From positions 2,592,501 through 2,656,500 of the forward strand of contig NZ_JAUSXL010000002.1 in NCBI RefSeq assembly GCF_030815975.1: 64,000 bases of DNA, in the 5' to 3' direction. Numbering within the stretch: the stretch's first letter is position 1; each line of letters begins with the position of its first letter. The notes below the pieces were generated by a model, which saw nothing but the letters and a program-made list of their open reading frames with translations, searched no databases and had not been told where the DNA came from. This document shows positions 38,708 through 50,331 of the stretch, piece after piece. The position numbers and the translations under genes were made by a program. The DNA is from Variovorax paradoxus (GTDB lineage: Bacteria > Pseudomonadota > Gammaproteobacteria > Burkholderiales > Burkholderiaceae_C).

Positions 38708-39475
38708 ATGTCCGACAATCTTGATGACCTGTTCGCCCACAACCGTGCCTGGTCCGCACAGATGGAACGCGACCGGCCTGGCTTCTTCACCAGCCTGGTG
38801 AAGCAGCAGACGCCGCGCTACATGTGGATCGGCTGTTCCGACAGCCGCGTACCCGCCAACCAGATCACCGGCCTGGAGCCGGGCGAGGTGTTCGTGCACC
38901 GCAACGTCGCCAACATCGTGGTGCACTCCGACCTCAACGCGCTCTCGGCGATCCAGTTCGCGGTCGAGCACCTGAAGGTCGAGCACATCATGGTGGTGGG
39001 CCACTACGGCTGCGCCGGCGTGAAGGCGGCGCTCAGCGGCAAGCGCATCGGCCTGGCCGACAATTGGATCCGCCACATCCAGGACGTGCGCGACCGCCAC
39101 GCCGTGATGCTCGACTCCCTGCCCGAAGACGTGCGCGTCGACGCACTGTGCGAACTCAACGTGGCCGAGCAGGTGGTCAACGTGGCCGTCAGCACCGTCA
39201 TGGTCGATGCCTGGGGCCGCGGCCAGAAGGTCAAGATCCACGGCTGGACGTTCGGCGTGCACGACGGCCTGCTGCAGGACCTGGGCCTGAATGTCGACGG
39301 CGCCAAGCCGCTCGATGCGGTCTACAAGGCCGCGGTACAGCGCATCCGCTACAAGTGGAGCAAGCCCGCGGGCGCCTCGCCGTCGGCGCAGGCCGGGGCC
39401 GACGGGACCGAAGCCATCGAAGCGAGTCCAGTGGTCGACCAGGCCGTCGAAAGCACCGGAACGAAAACCGGCTGA
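38708..39475 (+). CDS. can: Beta-class carbonic anhydrase
   Basis: Interconverts CO2 and bicarbonate. The 255-residue protein has the zinc ligands and Asp-Arg pair in GCSDSRVP and the His and second Cys in GHYGCAG. The last 35 residues are a low-complexity Ala/Glu/Ser tail beyond the usual length of about 220. Its stop lies four bases before the aceK start. Confidence 0.95.
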   Translation: MSDNLDDLFAHNRAWSAQMERDRPGFFTSLVKQQTPRYMWIGCSDSRVPANQITGLEPGEVFVHRNVANIVVHSDLNALSAIQFAVEHLKVEHIMVVGHYGCAGVKAALSGKRIGLADNWIRHIQDVRDRHAVMLDSLPEDVRVDALCELNVAEQVVNVAVSTVMVDAWGRGQKVKIHGWTFGVHDGLLQDLGLNVDGAKPLDAVYKAAVQRIRYKWSKPAGASPSAQAGADGTEAIEASPVVDQAVESTGTKTG

Positions 39476-39479
39476 GCCC

Positions 39480-41300
39480 ATGTTCCCGCAGCGTCTCGAT
39501 TCACCGCTGGCCTACGACATCGCCAAGGCGATGATCGACGGGTTCAATCGCCACTACACGCTGTTCCGAGCCGAGTCGGCGCGCGCCAAGCACCGCTTCG
39601 AAACGGCCGACTGGCACGGCCAGCAGCGCGCGCAGCGCGAGCGCATCGAGTTCTACGACCTGCGCGTGAACGAGGCCGTGGCCCGGCTCGAAAAAGAGTT
39701 CAAGGCCGGCGAGCAGTCGATGGAGGTGTGGCACCAGGTCAAGCTGCACTTCATCGGCCTTTTGGTGGACCACCACCAGCCCGAGCTGGCCGAGAGCTTC
39801 TTCAACTCGGTGACCACGAAGATCCTGCACCGGGCGTACTTCCAGAACGACTTCATCTTCGTTCGCCCGGCCATCAGCACCGAGTACATCGAGCCGCGCG
39901 GTGCGCCCACCTACAGGCCCTACTATCCCTCGCACGAGACGCTGGCCGACACCATCGAGCAGATGCTCGACGACTACGGCCTGCAGGGCAGCTTTGCCAA
40001 CAAGCGGCGCGATGCCGAGCGCGTGGCGCACGCCATCATGGGGCGCTTCCACCAGGTGAAGCTGCGCGCCAATTTCCAGCTGCAGGTGCTCTCGGGGCTG
40101 TTCTACCGCAACAAGGGCGCCTACGTGGTCGGCAAGATCATGAACGGCTTCGTCGAGCTCCCGTTCTCGCTGCCGATCCTGCACGACAGCCAGGGCAAGT
40201 TCTATGTGGACGCGGCGCTCTTCGGCGAAGACGACCTGCAGATGCTCTTCAGCTTTGCGCGCGCCTACTTCATGGTCGACATGGAAGTGCCTTCGGCCTG
40301 CGTGCAGTTCCTGCGCTCGCTCATGCCGCGCAAGCCGCGGGCGGAAATCTACAACGCGCTGGGTTTGGCCAAGCAGGGCAAGACGCTGTTCTACCGCGAC
40401 TTCCTCTCGCACCTGAACTATTCGAGCGACCGCTTCCGCATTGCGCCCGGCATCAAGGGCATGGTCATGCTGGTGTTCGATCTGCCGTCGTTTCCGTTCG
40501 TGTTCAAGGTCATCAAGGACTTCTATCCACCGCAGAAGGACACCACGCGCGAGCAGATCAAGGGCAAGTACCTGCTCGTGAAGCAGCACGATCGCGTGGG
40601 CCGCATGGCCGACACGCTGGAGTACAGCGACGTGGGTTTTCCGCTCGACCGCTTCGAGCCCGAGCTGATCGAGGAAATCCGGAAGTTCGCGCCCAGCCAG
40701 CTCGAGATCGGCGACCGCGACGTCAACGGGGAGATGGAGCTCGTGCTCAAGCACGTGTACATCGAGCGCCGCATGATCCCGCTCAATATCTTCCTGCAGG
40801 AGGCCTTCGATACGCTGGCCGACCCCGAAAGCCCGGCGCATGCCAAGCGCGCGAAGGAGCAGCTCGAGCACGCGGTGGTCGAGTACGGCAACGCCATCAA
40901 GGACATGGTGGCGGCCAACATCTTTCCGGGCGACATGCTGTGGAAGAACTTCGGCGTCACGCGCGGCGGCAAGGTCGTCTTCTACGACTACGACGAGATC
41001 GAATACATCACCGACTGTCAGTTCCGCAAGGTGCCCGAAGCGCGCAACGAGGAAGAAGAGATGAGCGGCGAGGTCTGGTATTCAGTGGGCCCGAAGGACG
41101 TGTTCCCCGAGACCTTCGGCCCTTTCCTGCTCGGCAACGACGCGGTGCGTGAAGCCTTCATGGCGCACCATGCCGACCTGCTCGACGCTGCCTTCTGGCA
41201 GCACCACAAGGAACGCATCCGCGCCGGCCAGATGCTGGACGTGTTCCCGTACGAAGAGTCGCAGCGCTTTCCGCATGAGGGCCATGCGACCCATTTCTGA
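39480..41300 (+). CDS. aceK: Isocitrate dehydrogenase kinase/phosphatase
   Basis: Switches isocitrate dehydrogenase off and on by phosphorylation, steering carbon into the glyoxylate shunt. The 606-residue protein is somewhat longer than the E. coli form (578). Family segments are seen as [61 protein letters not shown] and the kinase-like catalytic stretch [14 protein letters not shown]. Follows the carbonic anhydrase gene after four bases. The glyoxylate shunt link suits growth on acetyl-CoA-yielding substrates that dominate this window. Confidence 0.96.
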   Translation: MFPQRLDSPLAYDIAKAMIDGFNRHYTLFRAESARAKHRFETADWHGQQRAQRERIEFYDLRVNEAVARLEKEFKAGEQSMEVWHQVKLHFIGLLVDHHQPELAESFFNSVTTKILHRAYFQNDFIFVRPAISTEYIEPRGAPTYRPYYPSHETLADTIEQMLDDYGLQGSFANKRRDAERVAHAIMGRFHQVKLRANFQLQVLSGLFYRNKGAYVVGKIMNGFVELPFSLPILHDSQGKFYVDAALFGEDDLQMLFSFARAYFMVDMEVPSACVQFLRSLMPRKPRAEIYNALGLAKQGKTLFYRDFLSHLNYSSDRFRIAPGIKGMVMLVFDLPSFPFVFKVIKDFYPPQKDTTREQIKGKYLLVKQHDRVGRMADTLEYSDVGFPLDRFEPELIEEIRKFAPSQLEIGDRDVNGEMELVLKHVYIERRMIPLNIFLQEAFDTLADPESPAHAKRAKEQLEHAVVEYGNAIKDMVAANIFPGDMLWKNFGVTRGGKVVFYDYDEIEYITDCQFRKVPEARNEEEEMSGEVWYSVGPKDVFPETFGPFLLGNDAVREAFMAHHADLLDAAFWQHHKERIRAGQMLDVFPYEESQRFPHEGHATHF

Positions 41301-41354
41301 TTGAGTCCCGGTCAACGACGACCGCTTTCTTTCAACTTCCCGAAGGAGATCACC

Positions 41355-42539
41355 ATGTCCGAATCCATCGTCATCGTCGGCGCAGCCCGCACCCCCATGG
41401 GCAGCTTCCAGGGCGACTTTTCTTCCCTTGCCGCGCACGACCTCGGCGGCGCCGCCATCAAGGCCGCCGTCGAGCGCGCCGGCATTGCGCCCGAGAGCGT
41501 GGGTGAAGTGCTGTTCGGCAACTGCCTGATGGCCGGGCAGGGCCAGGCGCCGGCGCGCCAGGCGGCCTACAAGGGCGGCCTGCCCGACAGCGCGGGCGCC
41601 GTCACGCTCAGCAAGATGTGCGGCTCGGCCATGAAGGCCGCCATGCTCGCGCACGACCTGCTCCTGGCCGGCACGCACGAGGTGATGGTGGCGGGCGGCA
41701 TGGAAAGCATGACCAACGCGCCCTACCTCATGCTCAAGGGCCGCGGCGGCTACCGCATGGGCCACGACCGCATCTTCGACCACATGATGCTCGACGGCCT
41801 CGAGGACGCCTACCAGCCGGGCCGCTCGATGGGCACCTTCGGCGAAGACTGCGCCGCCAAGTACAAGTTCACGCGCGAGCAGCAAGATGCGTTTGCCATC
41901 GCGAGCGTGCAGCGCGCCAAGGCCGCCACCGAATCCGGTGCGTTCAAGGACGAGATCACGCCCGTCACCGTGAAGGGCCGCGGCGGCGACACCGTCATTT
42001 CCATCGACGAAGGCCCGGGCAAGGTCAAGCTCGACAAGATCGCCACGCTCAAGCCCGCGTTCAAGAAGGAGAACGGCACCATCACCGCCGCCTCGAGCTC
42101 GTCGATCAACGACGGCGCCGCGGCGCTGGTGATGATGACCGAGTCGCACGCGAAGAAGATCGGCGCCAGGCCCATCGCGCGCCTGGTCGGCCATGCCACG
42201 CACGCGCAGCAGCCCGAGTGGTTCTCCACCGCCCCCGTCGGCGCCGTGGCCAAGCTGTTCAAGAAGACCGGCTGGAGCGTCAAGGACGTCGATCTGTGGG
42301 AAGTGAACGAAGCCTTCGCGGTGGTGCCGATGGCGCTGATGCACGAATTCGACGTTTCGCACGAGATCGTCAACGTGAACGGCGGCGCCTGCGCGCTGGG
42401 CCACCCGATCGGCGCCAGCGGCGCGCGCATCATGGTCACGCTGATCCATGCGCTGAAGGCGCGCGGCAAGAAGCGCGGCGTGGCCACGCTGTGCATCGGC
42501 GGCGGTGAAGGCACTGCCGTGGCACTCGAGTTGCTTTAA
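41355..42539 (+). CDS. Acetyl-CoA acetyltransferase (thiolase)
   Basis: Condenses or cleaves acetoacetyl-CoA. The 394-residue protein has the three thiolase residues: Cys in SKMCGSAMKA, His in GGACALGHPIGASG and Cys in LCIGGGEG. AAGGAGAT precedes the chosen ATG. In the context of leucine catabolism downstream it can use the acetoacetyl-CoA formed there; it can also serve in polyhydroxybutyrate synthesis. A terminator follows. Confidence 0.94.
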   Translation: MSESIVIVGAARTPMGSFQGDFSSLAAHDLGGAAIKAAVERAGIAPESVGEVLFGNCLMAGQGQAPARQAAYKGGLPDSAGAVTLSKMCGSAMKAAMLAHDLLLAGTHEVMVAGGMESMTNAPYLMLKGRGGYRMGHDRIFDHMMLDGLEDAYQPGRSMGTFGEDCAAKYKFTREQQDAFAIASVQRAKAATESGAFKDEITPVTVKGRGGDTVISIDEGPGKVKLDKIATLKPAFKKENGTITAASSSSINDGAAALVMMTESHAKKIGARPIARLVGHATHAQQPEWFSTAPVGAVAKLFKKTGWSVKDVDLWEVNEAFAVVPMALMHEFDVSHEIVNVNGGACALGHPIGASGARIMVTLIHALKARGKKRGVATLCIGGGEGTAVALELL

Positions 42540-42552
42540 CAAAAAACAACCG

Positions 42553-42591
42553 CCACAAGCGCCCCTTGCCGGGGCGCTTCGTGGTTTTTTT
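42553..42591 (+). terminator. Terminator after thiolase gene
   Basis: Stem CCAC-AAGCGCCCC / GGGGCGCTT-GTGG (one bulged C) with a five-base loop and seven T, 14 bases after the thiolase stop codon. Confidence 0.88.
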
Positions 42592-42625
42592 CTCTACGAA
42601 TACTGCAGACGCCAGGAGATTCTTC

Positions 42626-43876
42626 ATGCGCCCTTTCAATCAACGCACCGTCCTCGCTGCCCTGCTGGCGGCCGCCTTCCTGGCGCCTGCCGCCGGCTGG
42701 GCGCAGAAGCGCGACAACGTGCTGTTCCAGGCAGCCACCGATGCGCAGCCCGCGGTGCTCAAGACGCTGGAGCAGCTGGTCAACATCGAAACCGGCACGG
42801 GCGATGCCGAGGGCCTTGCCGCGGCTGGCAACTACCTCGAAGGCGAACTGAAGAACCTGGGCTTCACCGTCACGCGCAGCAAGTCCGCCGGGCTTGTGGT
42901 GGGCGACAACATCGTCGGCAAGCTCAAGGGCCGGGGCGGCAAGAACCTGCTGCTGATGTCGCACATGGACACCGTGTACCTCAAGGGCACGCTCGCCAAG
43001 GCGCCGTTCCGCGTCGAAGGCAACAAGGCCTACGGGCCCGGCATTGCCGACGACAAGGGCGGCAACGCCGTCATTCTGCATACGCTGAAGCTGCTCAAGG
43101 ACTACGGCGTGCGCGACTACGGCACCATCACCGTGCTGTTCAACACCGACGAGGAAAAGGGCTCCTTCGGCTCGCGCGACCTGATCCAGGAAGAAGCAAA
43201 GCAGGCCGACTACGTGCTCTCGTTCGAACCCACGGGCGCGGGCGACGAGAAGCTCTCGCTTGGCACCTCGGGCATTGCCTATGTGCAGGTCAACATCACC
43301 GGCAAGGCCTCGCATGCGGGCGCCGCGCCCGACCTGGGCGTGAACGCGCTGGTCGAGGCGTCCGACCTCGTGCTGCGGACCATGAGCATCGACGACAAGG
43401 CGAAGCACCTGCGCTTCAACTGGACCATGGCCAAGGCCGGCAACGTGTCGAACATCATTCCTGCGAGCGCCACGCTGAACGCCGACGTGCGCTATGCGCA
43501 GAACGAGGACTTCGAGGCCGCCATGAAGACGCTGGAAGAAAAGGCGCAGCAGAAAAAGCTGCCCGAATCCGATGTCAAGGTGGTGGTCACGCGCGGCCGT
43601 CCGGCCTTCAACGCCGGCGAAGGCGGCAAGAAACTGGTCGACAAGGCCGTGGCCTACTACAAGGAAGCCGGCGGCACGCTGGGCGTGGAAGAACGCACCG
43701 GCGGCGGCACCGACGCAGCCTACGCGGCGCTCTCGGGCAAGCCCGTGATCGAAAGCCTGGGCCTGCCGGGCTTCGGCTACCACAGCGACAAGGCCGAGTA
43801 CGTGGACATCAGCGCCATTCCGCGGCGTCTGTACATGGCCGCCCGGCTCATCATGGATCTGGGCTCCGGCAAGTAA
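42626..43876 (+). CDS. cpg2: Glutamate carboxypeptidase, glucarpidase (carboxypeptidase G2) orthologue
   Basis: Periplasmic zinc M20 peptidase that removes C-terminal glutamate from folates. The 416-residue precursor has a signal peptide ending near GWAQ (residue 26). From memory it is nearly identical along its length to carboxypeptidase G2 of Pseudomonas sp. RS-16. Metal ligands and catalytic Glu are visible: SHMDTVY, GPGIADDKGG, FNTDEEKGS (catalytic Glu and ligand), SFEPTGAGDE and FGYHSDKAEY. AGGAGA lies before the ATG. Monocistronic after the thiolase terminator; the acyl-CoA dehydrogenase gene follows after 40 bases. Confidence 0.92.
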   Translation: MRPFNQRTVLAALLAAAFLAPAAGWAQKRDNVLFQAATDAQPAVLKTLEQLVNIETGTGDAEGLAAAGNYLEGELKNLGFTVTRSKSAGLVVGDNIVGKLKGRGGKNLLLMSHMDTVYLKGTLAKAPFRVEGNKAYGPGIADDKGGNAVILHTLKLLKDYGVRDYGTITVLFNTDEEKGSFGSRDLIQEEAKQADYVLSFEPTGAGDEKLSLGTSGIAYVQVNITGKASHAGAAPDLGVNALVEASDLVLRTMSIDDKAKHLRFNWTMAKAGNVSNIIPASATLNADVRYAQNEDFEAAMKTLEEKAQQKKLPESDVKVVVTRGRPAFNAGEGGKKLVDKAVAYYKEAGGTLGVEERTGGGTDAAYAALSGKPVIESLGLPGFGYHSDKAEYVDISAIPRRLYMAARLIMDLGSGK

Positions 43877-43916
43877 GCAAGCAAGCAAACAAGTAGAAAA
43901 AACAGGAGACAACGCC

Positions 43917-45047
43917 ATGCTGCTCAGTGCCGACCAGGAAGCCATCCGCGACGCGGTGCGCGATTTTTCGCAAGCCGAACTCTGGCCCCACGCCCCCCAA
44001 TGGGACCGCGAGCACAGCTTCCCGAAGGAAGCGCACCAGGGCCTCGCGGCGCTCGGCGCCTACGGCATCTGCGTGCCAGAGGAACACGGCGGCGCGGGCC
44101 TCGACTACCTCACGCTCGCGCTGGTGCTCGAAGAAATCGCAGCCGGCGACGGCGGCACCAGCACGGCCATCAGCGTGACCAACTGCCCGGTCAACGCCAT
44201 CCTCATGCGCTACGGCAATGCACAGCAGAAGAAGCAGTGGCTCGAGCCGCTCGCGCAAGGCCGGATGCTCGGCGCCTTCTGCCTCACCGAGCCGCAGGCC
44301 GGCAGCGACGCATCGAGCCTGCGCACCACGGCGCGCAAGGACGGCGAGGGCTATGTGATCGACGGCGTGAAGCAGTTCATCACCAGCGGCAAGAACGGCC
44401 AGGTCGCGATCGTCATCGCAGTGACCGACAAGGGCGCCGGCAAGCGCGGCATGAGCGCCTTCATCGTGCCCACCGATGCGCCCGGCTACAGCGTGGCGCG
44501 GCTCGAGGACAAGCTGGGCCAGCACAGCAGCGACACCGCACAGATCAATTTCGACGGCTGCCGCATCCCGGCGGAAAACCTCATCGGCGCCGAGGGCGAG
44601 GGCTACAAGATCGCGCTGGGCGCGCTCGAAGGCGGCCGCATCGGCATTGCGGCGCAGAGCGTGGGCATGGCGCGCAGCGCCTTCGACGTGGCGCTGGCCT
44701 ATGCCAAGGAGCGCCAGGCCTTCGGCGGGGCGATCTTCGACCAGCAGGCCGTCGGTTTCAGGCTGGCCGAATGCGCCACGCAGCTGGAAGCCGCCCGCCA
44801 GCTGATCTGGCACGCCGCCAGCCTGCGCGATGCCGGCCGGCCCTGCCTCAAGGAAGCGGCCATGGCCAAGCTGTTCGCGAGCGAGATGGCCGAGCGCGTC
44901 TGCAGCGCCGCGATCCAGACGCTGGGCGGCTACGGTTATGTGAACGACTTTCCGCTCGAACGCATTTACCGCGACGTGCGGGTGTGCCAGATCTACGAAG
45001 GCACCTCGGACATCCAGAAGCTGCTGATCCAGCGCGCGCTGGCCTGA
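43917..45047 (+). CDS. Acyl-CoA dehydrogenase
   Basis: A 376-residue flavoprotein of the short/medium-chain type: LTEPQAGSDASS, FITSGKNGQ, GYKIALGALEGGRIGIAAQS, and the C-terminal QIYEGTSDIQ, whose Glu is the catalytic base in short- and medium-chain enzymes. AGGAGA precedes the ATG. A run of GCAA repeats (43876-43890) separates it from the peptidase gene. Substrate chain length is not readable. Confidence 0.93.
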   Translation: MLLSADQEAIRDAVRDFSQAELWPHAPQWDREHSFPKEAHQGLAALGAYGICVPEEHGGAGLDYLTLALVLEEIAAGDGGTSTAISVTNCPVNAILMRYGNAQQKKQWLEPLAQGRMLGAFCLTEPQAGSDASSLRTTARKDGEGYVIDGVKQFITSGKNGQVAIVIAVTDKGAGKRGMSAFIVPTDAPGYSVARLEDKLGQHSSDTAQINFDGCRIPAENLIGAEGEGYKIALGALEGGRIGIAAQSVGMARSAFDVALAYAKERQAFGGAIFDQQAVGFRLAECATQLEAARQLIWHAASLRDAGRPCLKEAAMAKLFASEMAERVCSAAIQTLGGYGYVNDFPLERIYRDVRVCQIYEGTSDIQKLLIQRALA

Positions 45048-45132
45048 ACCGGGCGCTTCGCACGGCCGCCGGCGGGCCTCGGGCTTGCCCCATCGGCGAA
45101 GGGTCCCGGAGGATGTTCCAATAGCGTTCTTC

Positions 45133-45561
45133 ATGAGTGCCACCGATCCCACCACCGGACCTTGCCCCTGCGGCCGCACGGACCGCCGAGACAAGCCCAT
45201 CGGCTATGCCCTGTGCTGCGGCCGCTACCTCGAAGATTTCGAGGGCACCCCCGCGCCCGACGCCGAATCGCTGATGCGTTCGCGCTATACCGCCTTCGTG
45301 CTGGAGCGCGGCCCCTACCTGCTCGCCACCTGGCATGCGTCGACGCGTCCGGCGTCGATCGAGTTCGAACCCGGCGTGAAGTGGCTCGGGCTCGACATCC
45401 GCTCGCGCTCGGTGCTCGACGCCGACCATGCCGAGGTCGAATTCGTCGCGCGCCAGCGCAGCAGCGCCGGCACCGCCACGCGCCTGCACGAGCGCAGCCG
45501 CTTCGTGCGAGAGGGGGACCGCTGGTTCTACCTCGAAGGCGACCTGCAGACCCCCGGTTGA
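45133..45561 (+). CDS. YchJ-family SEC-C motif protein
   Basis: A 142-residue protein with N-terminal Cys motifs PCPCGR and ALCCGRYL (SEC-C/YchJ zinc-binding type) and the YchJ middle domain (RSRYTAFVLERGPYLLATWH quoted in part). Function of the family is not established. The Shine-Dalgarno before this ATG is poor. Its stop codon overlaps the -35 box of the thiC promoter. Confidence 0.82.
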   Translation: MSATDPTTGPCPCGRTDRRDKPIGYALCCGRYLEDFEGTPAPDAESLMRSRYTAFVLERGPYLLATWHASTRPASIEFEPGVKWLGLDIRSRSVLDADHAEVEFVARQRSSAGTATRLHERSRFVREGDRWFYLEGDLQTPG

Positions 45562-45586
45562 CGCACCGGGCCGCGGCCCGCACAAT
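45558..45586 (+). promoter_or_regulatory. thiC promoter
   Basis: TTGACG, 17 bases, CACAAT. The -35 box overlaps the stop codon of the YchJ gene. The predicted transcription start (about 45593) coincides with the first base of helix P1 of the TPP riboswitch, which supports both calls. Confidence 0.7.
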
Positions 45587-45593
45587 AGTCCCC

Positions 45594-47665
<2,072 letters not shown>

Positions 47666-47720
47666 GTTCCCGCGGGGTCATTGCTACCATGGGGGAACTC
47701 CCCCGAACCTCTGCAGCGCA

Positions 47721-48413
47721 ATGACCCCATTCCCCTTCGACGCCGTGCTCTTCGACTGCGACGGCGTCCTCGTCGATTCAGAACCCATCACCAACCGCGT
47801 GCTCGCCGAAATGCTCGGCGAACTCGGCTGGCCTCTGACCACCGAGGAGTCGATGAACACCTTCACCGGCAAGGCCGTGAAGGACGAAACCGCGCTCATC
47901 GAATCGAAGACCGGCGTCAGGATCACCGAGGACTGGCTCAAGGCCTTCCGGGCTCGCCGCAACGAAGCCCTCGAACGCGACCTCGGGGCCATTCCTCACG
48001 CCCCCGCGGCCATCCGCGAAATTCATGCGCGGCTCAGGGGCCGCATCGCCTGCGCCTCGGGCGCCGACCGCCACAAGGTCGAACTGCAATTGACCAAGGT
48101 CGGCCTGCTCGATTGCTTCGAAGGCCGCATCTTCAGCGGCCACGAGATGCCGCGCTCCAAGCCGCACCCCGACGTGTACCTTGCCGCCGCCGAGGCGCTG
48201 GGCGTCGATCCGAAGCGGTGCGCGGTGGTCGAGGACACCGTCACGGGCGCGATGGCCGGCGTGGCCGCGGGTGCCACGGTGTTCGGCTACAGCACCGGAG
48301 AATCCGGCCACAGCGGGCCGGAGGCGCTGCGCAGCGTCGGCGCGCTGCAGGTGTTCAGCGACATGCGGGAACTGCCCGCGCTGCTTGCTTCGCACGGCCT
48401 GCAGCCGGCCTGA
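47721..48413 (+). CDS. HAD-IA hydrolase (phosphoglycolate phosphatase / beta-phosphoglucomutase-like)
   Basis: A 230-residue HAD phosphatase: motif I VLFDCDGVLVDSE, motif II CASGADRHK, motif III SKPHPDVYL and motif IV VVEDTVTGAMAG. Substrate is not identifiable; family members act on sugar phosphates or phosphoglycolate. It stands alone 55 bases behind thiC. Confidence 0.87.
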   Translation: MTPFPFDAVLFDCDGVLVDSEPITNRVLAEMLGELGWPLTTEESMNTFTGKAVKDETALIESKTGVRITEDWLKAFRARRNEALERDLGAIPHAPAAIREIHARLRGRIACASGADRHKVELQLTKVGLLDCFEGRIFSGHEMPRSKPHPDVYLAAAEALGVDPKRCAVVEDTVTGAMAGVAAGATVFGYSTGESGHSGPEALRSVGALQVFSDMRELPALLASHGLQPA

Positions 48414-48498
48414 AGACCAAGCCCCTGCCGCGAGCAAGCCTGCGGGGTTTCTGCTGCAATGGCGTCAAGCAAGCAAGTTCCACAAGGAGCCGGATCCC

Positions 48499-48825
48499 AT
48501 GACTTCCGAATACAAGACCGAGCAGCCCGACCGCGCCGAGATCGATGCCCTGAAGGGCCCGGCCGTGGTCGAGTTCGGCACCAACTGGTGCGGCATCTGC
48601 AAGGCCGCGCAGCCGAACATCGCCGAGGCCTTCGCCAAGTACCCGGACATCCCGCGCATCAAGGTCGAGGACGGCAGCGGACGTCCGCTGGGCCGCTCGT
48701 TCAACGTGCGGTTGTGGCCCACGCTGGTGTTCATGCGCGACGGCCAGCAGGTCGCGAAGCTGGTGCGTCCCGAAGACAGCCAATCGATCGCCGATGCGCT
48801 GGCGCTGATTGCGCAGCCGGGCTGA
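48499..48825 (+). CDS. Thioredoxin-family protein
   Basis: A 108-residue thioredoxin-like protein with active site WCGICK (C-x2-C) and RLWPTLVFMRDG (the cis-Pro is in WPT). No signal peptide, so cytosolic. AAGGAGC lies 11 bases before the ATG. Behind it begins a long inverted-repeat element. Confidence 0.87.
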   Translation: MTSEYKTEQPDRAEIDALKGPAVVEFGTNWCGICKAAQPNIAEAFAKYPDIPRIKVEDGSGRPLGRSFNVRLWPTLVFMRDGQQVAKLVRPEDSQSIADALALIAQPG

Positions 48826-48857
48826 GCCTCGCAACTTCGCGTGGGGGCCTTGTTCGG

Positions 48858-49137
48858 AGCGCCGTTGTTCAGGGTGCGCTCACGCCGACGGGGTGCTCTG
48901 CTCCGCGAATGTCCCCCGGCCTGCGGCCTCCTCCTTAATTTCGCTGCGCAGAGCACCCCATCGACGTGATCGTTATGCAGAGCGGTCGTTGATCGGCCGT
49001 ACACCAGCAGCGTGCCCTGGTGCACAGGGCATCGGGTGCTCCCCGCAGCGAAATAAAGGAGGAGGGGCGTAGCCCCGGGGGACATTCGCGGAGGGGAGTA
49101 CCCGGTGTCCTGTGCACGCGCCCCGAACAACAGCGCC
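48858..49137. repeat. Long inverted-repeat element, copy A1
   Basis: The 334-base gap between the thioredoxin and AraC genes holds no gene but an element of about 280 bases. Left arm about 48858-48960 and right arm about 49033-49137 are near-complementary; the best block pairs CTCCGCGAATGTCCCCCGG (48901-48919) with CCGGGGGACATTCGCGGAG (49075-49093), and TTTCGCTGCG with CGCAGCGAAA. The 72-base centre is shared with copy A2 (GTCGTTGATC, GTACACC, GTGCACAGGGC). No coding capacity for a transposase; it resembles a miniature mobile element. Confidence 0.78.
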
Positions 49138-49159
49138 GAAACAACAGCGCCCCGAACCG

Positions 49160-50188
49160 CTACAACCCCCGCAGCCGAAAGTCCCGCGGCGCATGTCCCG
49201 TCCACTGCAGGAACGCACGCGAAAAGCTCTTCTCGTTGCGAAATCCCACCGCCAGCGCCACCTGCTTGATCGGCCGGTTGGTGCGGCGCAACTGCTCCAC
49301 CGCCATCTCGTGGCGCACTTCGTTCTTCAGCGTCTGCAGTGACGTGCCTTCTTCATGCAGCTGCCGGTGCAGCGTGCGGCTCGACACATTGAGCAGCGTG
49401 GCCAGCGCCTCCGCCGTGGTGGCCTCGGCGGCGCGCGAGCGCAGCAGCTCGCGCACGCGCTGCCCCAAGAGGCGGTCGCGCCGGTACTGCAGCACCGTGA
49501 GCGGCAGCGCCCGCTTGAGCATGGTGCGCAGCGCGCGCTCGTCGCGCTGCAGCGGCAGGGCCAGATAGCGCTCGTCGAAGCTGATGCTGGCCTCGGGTGC
49601 ATCGAAGCGCACCTCGGGCGTGAACATCAGCGGATAGGCATCGCGGTGCGGCGGCGGCGCAAAGGGAAAGGCCGCGTCGCGCAGCGAAATGCGCGAATCG
49701 ATGGCCCAGCAGACGTACCCGTGCAGGAAGCGCAGGCTCGTCACCAGGCAGAACTCGCGGAACGCCTCGTCCAGCGGGCGGTGCTCGGCAATGCGCAGCG
49801 TGGCCACGCCGCCCGACACCTCCAGCGCCAGCGTGATGTCCTCGGTCAGCAGGCGGTGATGGCGGCACCAGCGCTTGATGGCCACGCCCAAGTCGGGCGA
49901 GGTCAGCGAGGCGCGGCACAGCATGCCGTAGCTGCCCCAGGGCAGCCGCCGCGAGAACCAGCCGAGCGCCTCATCGTCGAGTTCCTGCATCGCGTGGCCC
50001 GACAGCGCCTCGAACTGCGCGGCCGTCACCCGTGCGTCCGGCCGGGCCAGCTCGCGCGGCGTGATCTGTGCCGCTCGCAGCGCCGCGGACGGATCGATGC
50101 CGTAGCGCTCGTAGCCCTTGACAATGGCTCTCACGAAGGCCATCGGCGTGACGGCGCGGGCGGGTCGGAGGAAGGACGGGGACGACAT
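49160..50188 (-). CDS. AraC family transcriptional regulator (OruR/Arabinose-binding-like N-domain)
   Basis: A 342-residue regulator: N-terminal arabinose_bd-type domain ([36 protein letters not shown]) and C-terminal AraC HTH pair ([40 protein letters not shown]). Divergent from liuA with 143 bases between, where two direct repeats 21 bases apart are found. It probably activates the liu operon or senses a related acid. Copy A1 of the inverted repeat ends close to its stop. Confidence 0.9.
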   Translation of the reverse strand: MSSPSFLRPARAVTPMAFVRAIVKGYERYGIDPSAALRAAQITPRELARPDARVTAAQFEALSGHAMQELDDEALGWFSRRLPWGSYGMLCRASLTSPDLGVAIKRWCRHHRLLTEDITLALEVSGGVATLRIAEHRPLDEAFREFCLVTSLRFLHGYVCWAIDSRISLRDAAFPFAPPPHRDAYPLMFTPEVRFDAPEASISFDERYLALPLQRDERALRTMLKRALPLTVLQYRRDRLLGQRVRELLRSRAAEATTAEALATLLNVSSRTLHRQLHEEGTSLQTLKNEVRHEMAVEQLRRTNRPIKQVALAVGFRNEKSFSRAFLQWTGHAPRDFRLRGL

Positions 50189-50206
50189 GGTCAGGCGGTG
50201 CCGGCG

Positions 50207-50240
50207 TGGCGCAATTTGCAACCATTGTGGCGCCAATTGC
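50207..50240. promoter_or_regulatory. Direct repeats, probable AraC-type operator upstream of liuA
   Basis: TGGCGCAATTTGC (50207-50219) and TGGCGCCAATTGC (50228-50240) are 13-base direct repeats starting 21 bases apart, i.e. two helical turns, the usual arrangement for AraC-family dimers. They lie 19 bases from the AraC gene start and 92 bases from liuA. Confidence 0.65.
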
Positions 50241-50331
50241 GGCGCAGCGAGGCGTAAGCTGCATTCTTCCAAGCGCCCATCCGCGTGGGACAGCCCGCCT
50301 GCGCGCCGACCCCTCAGAGGAGACAACACAC

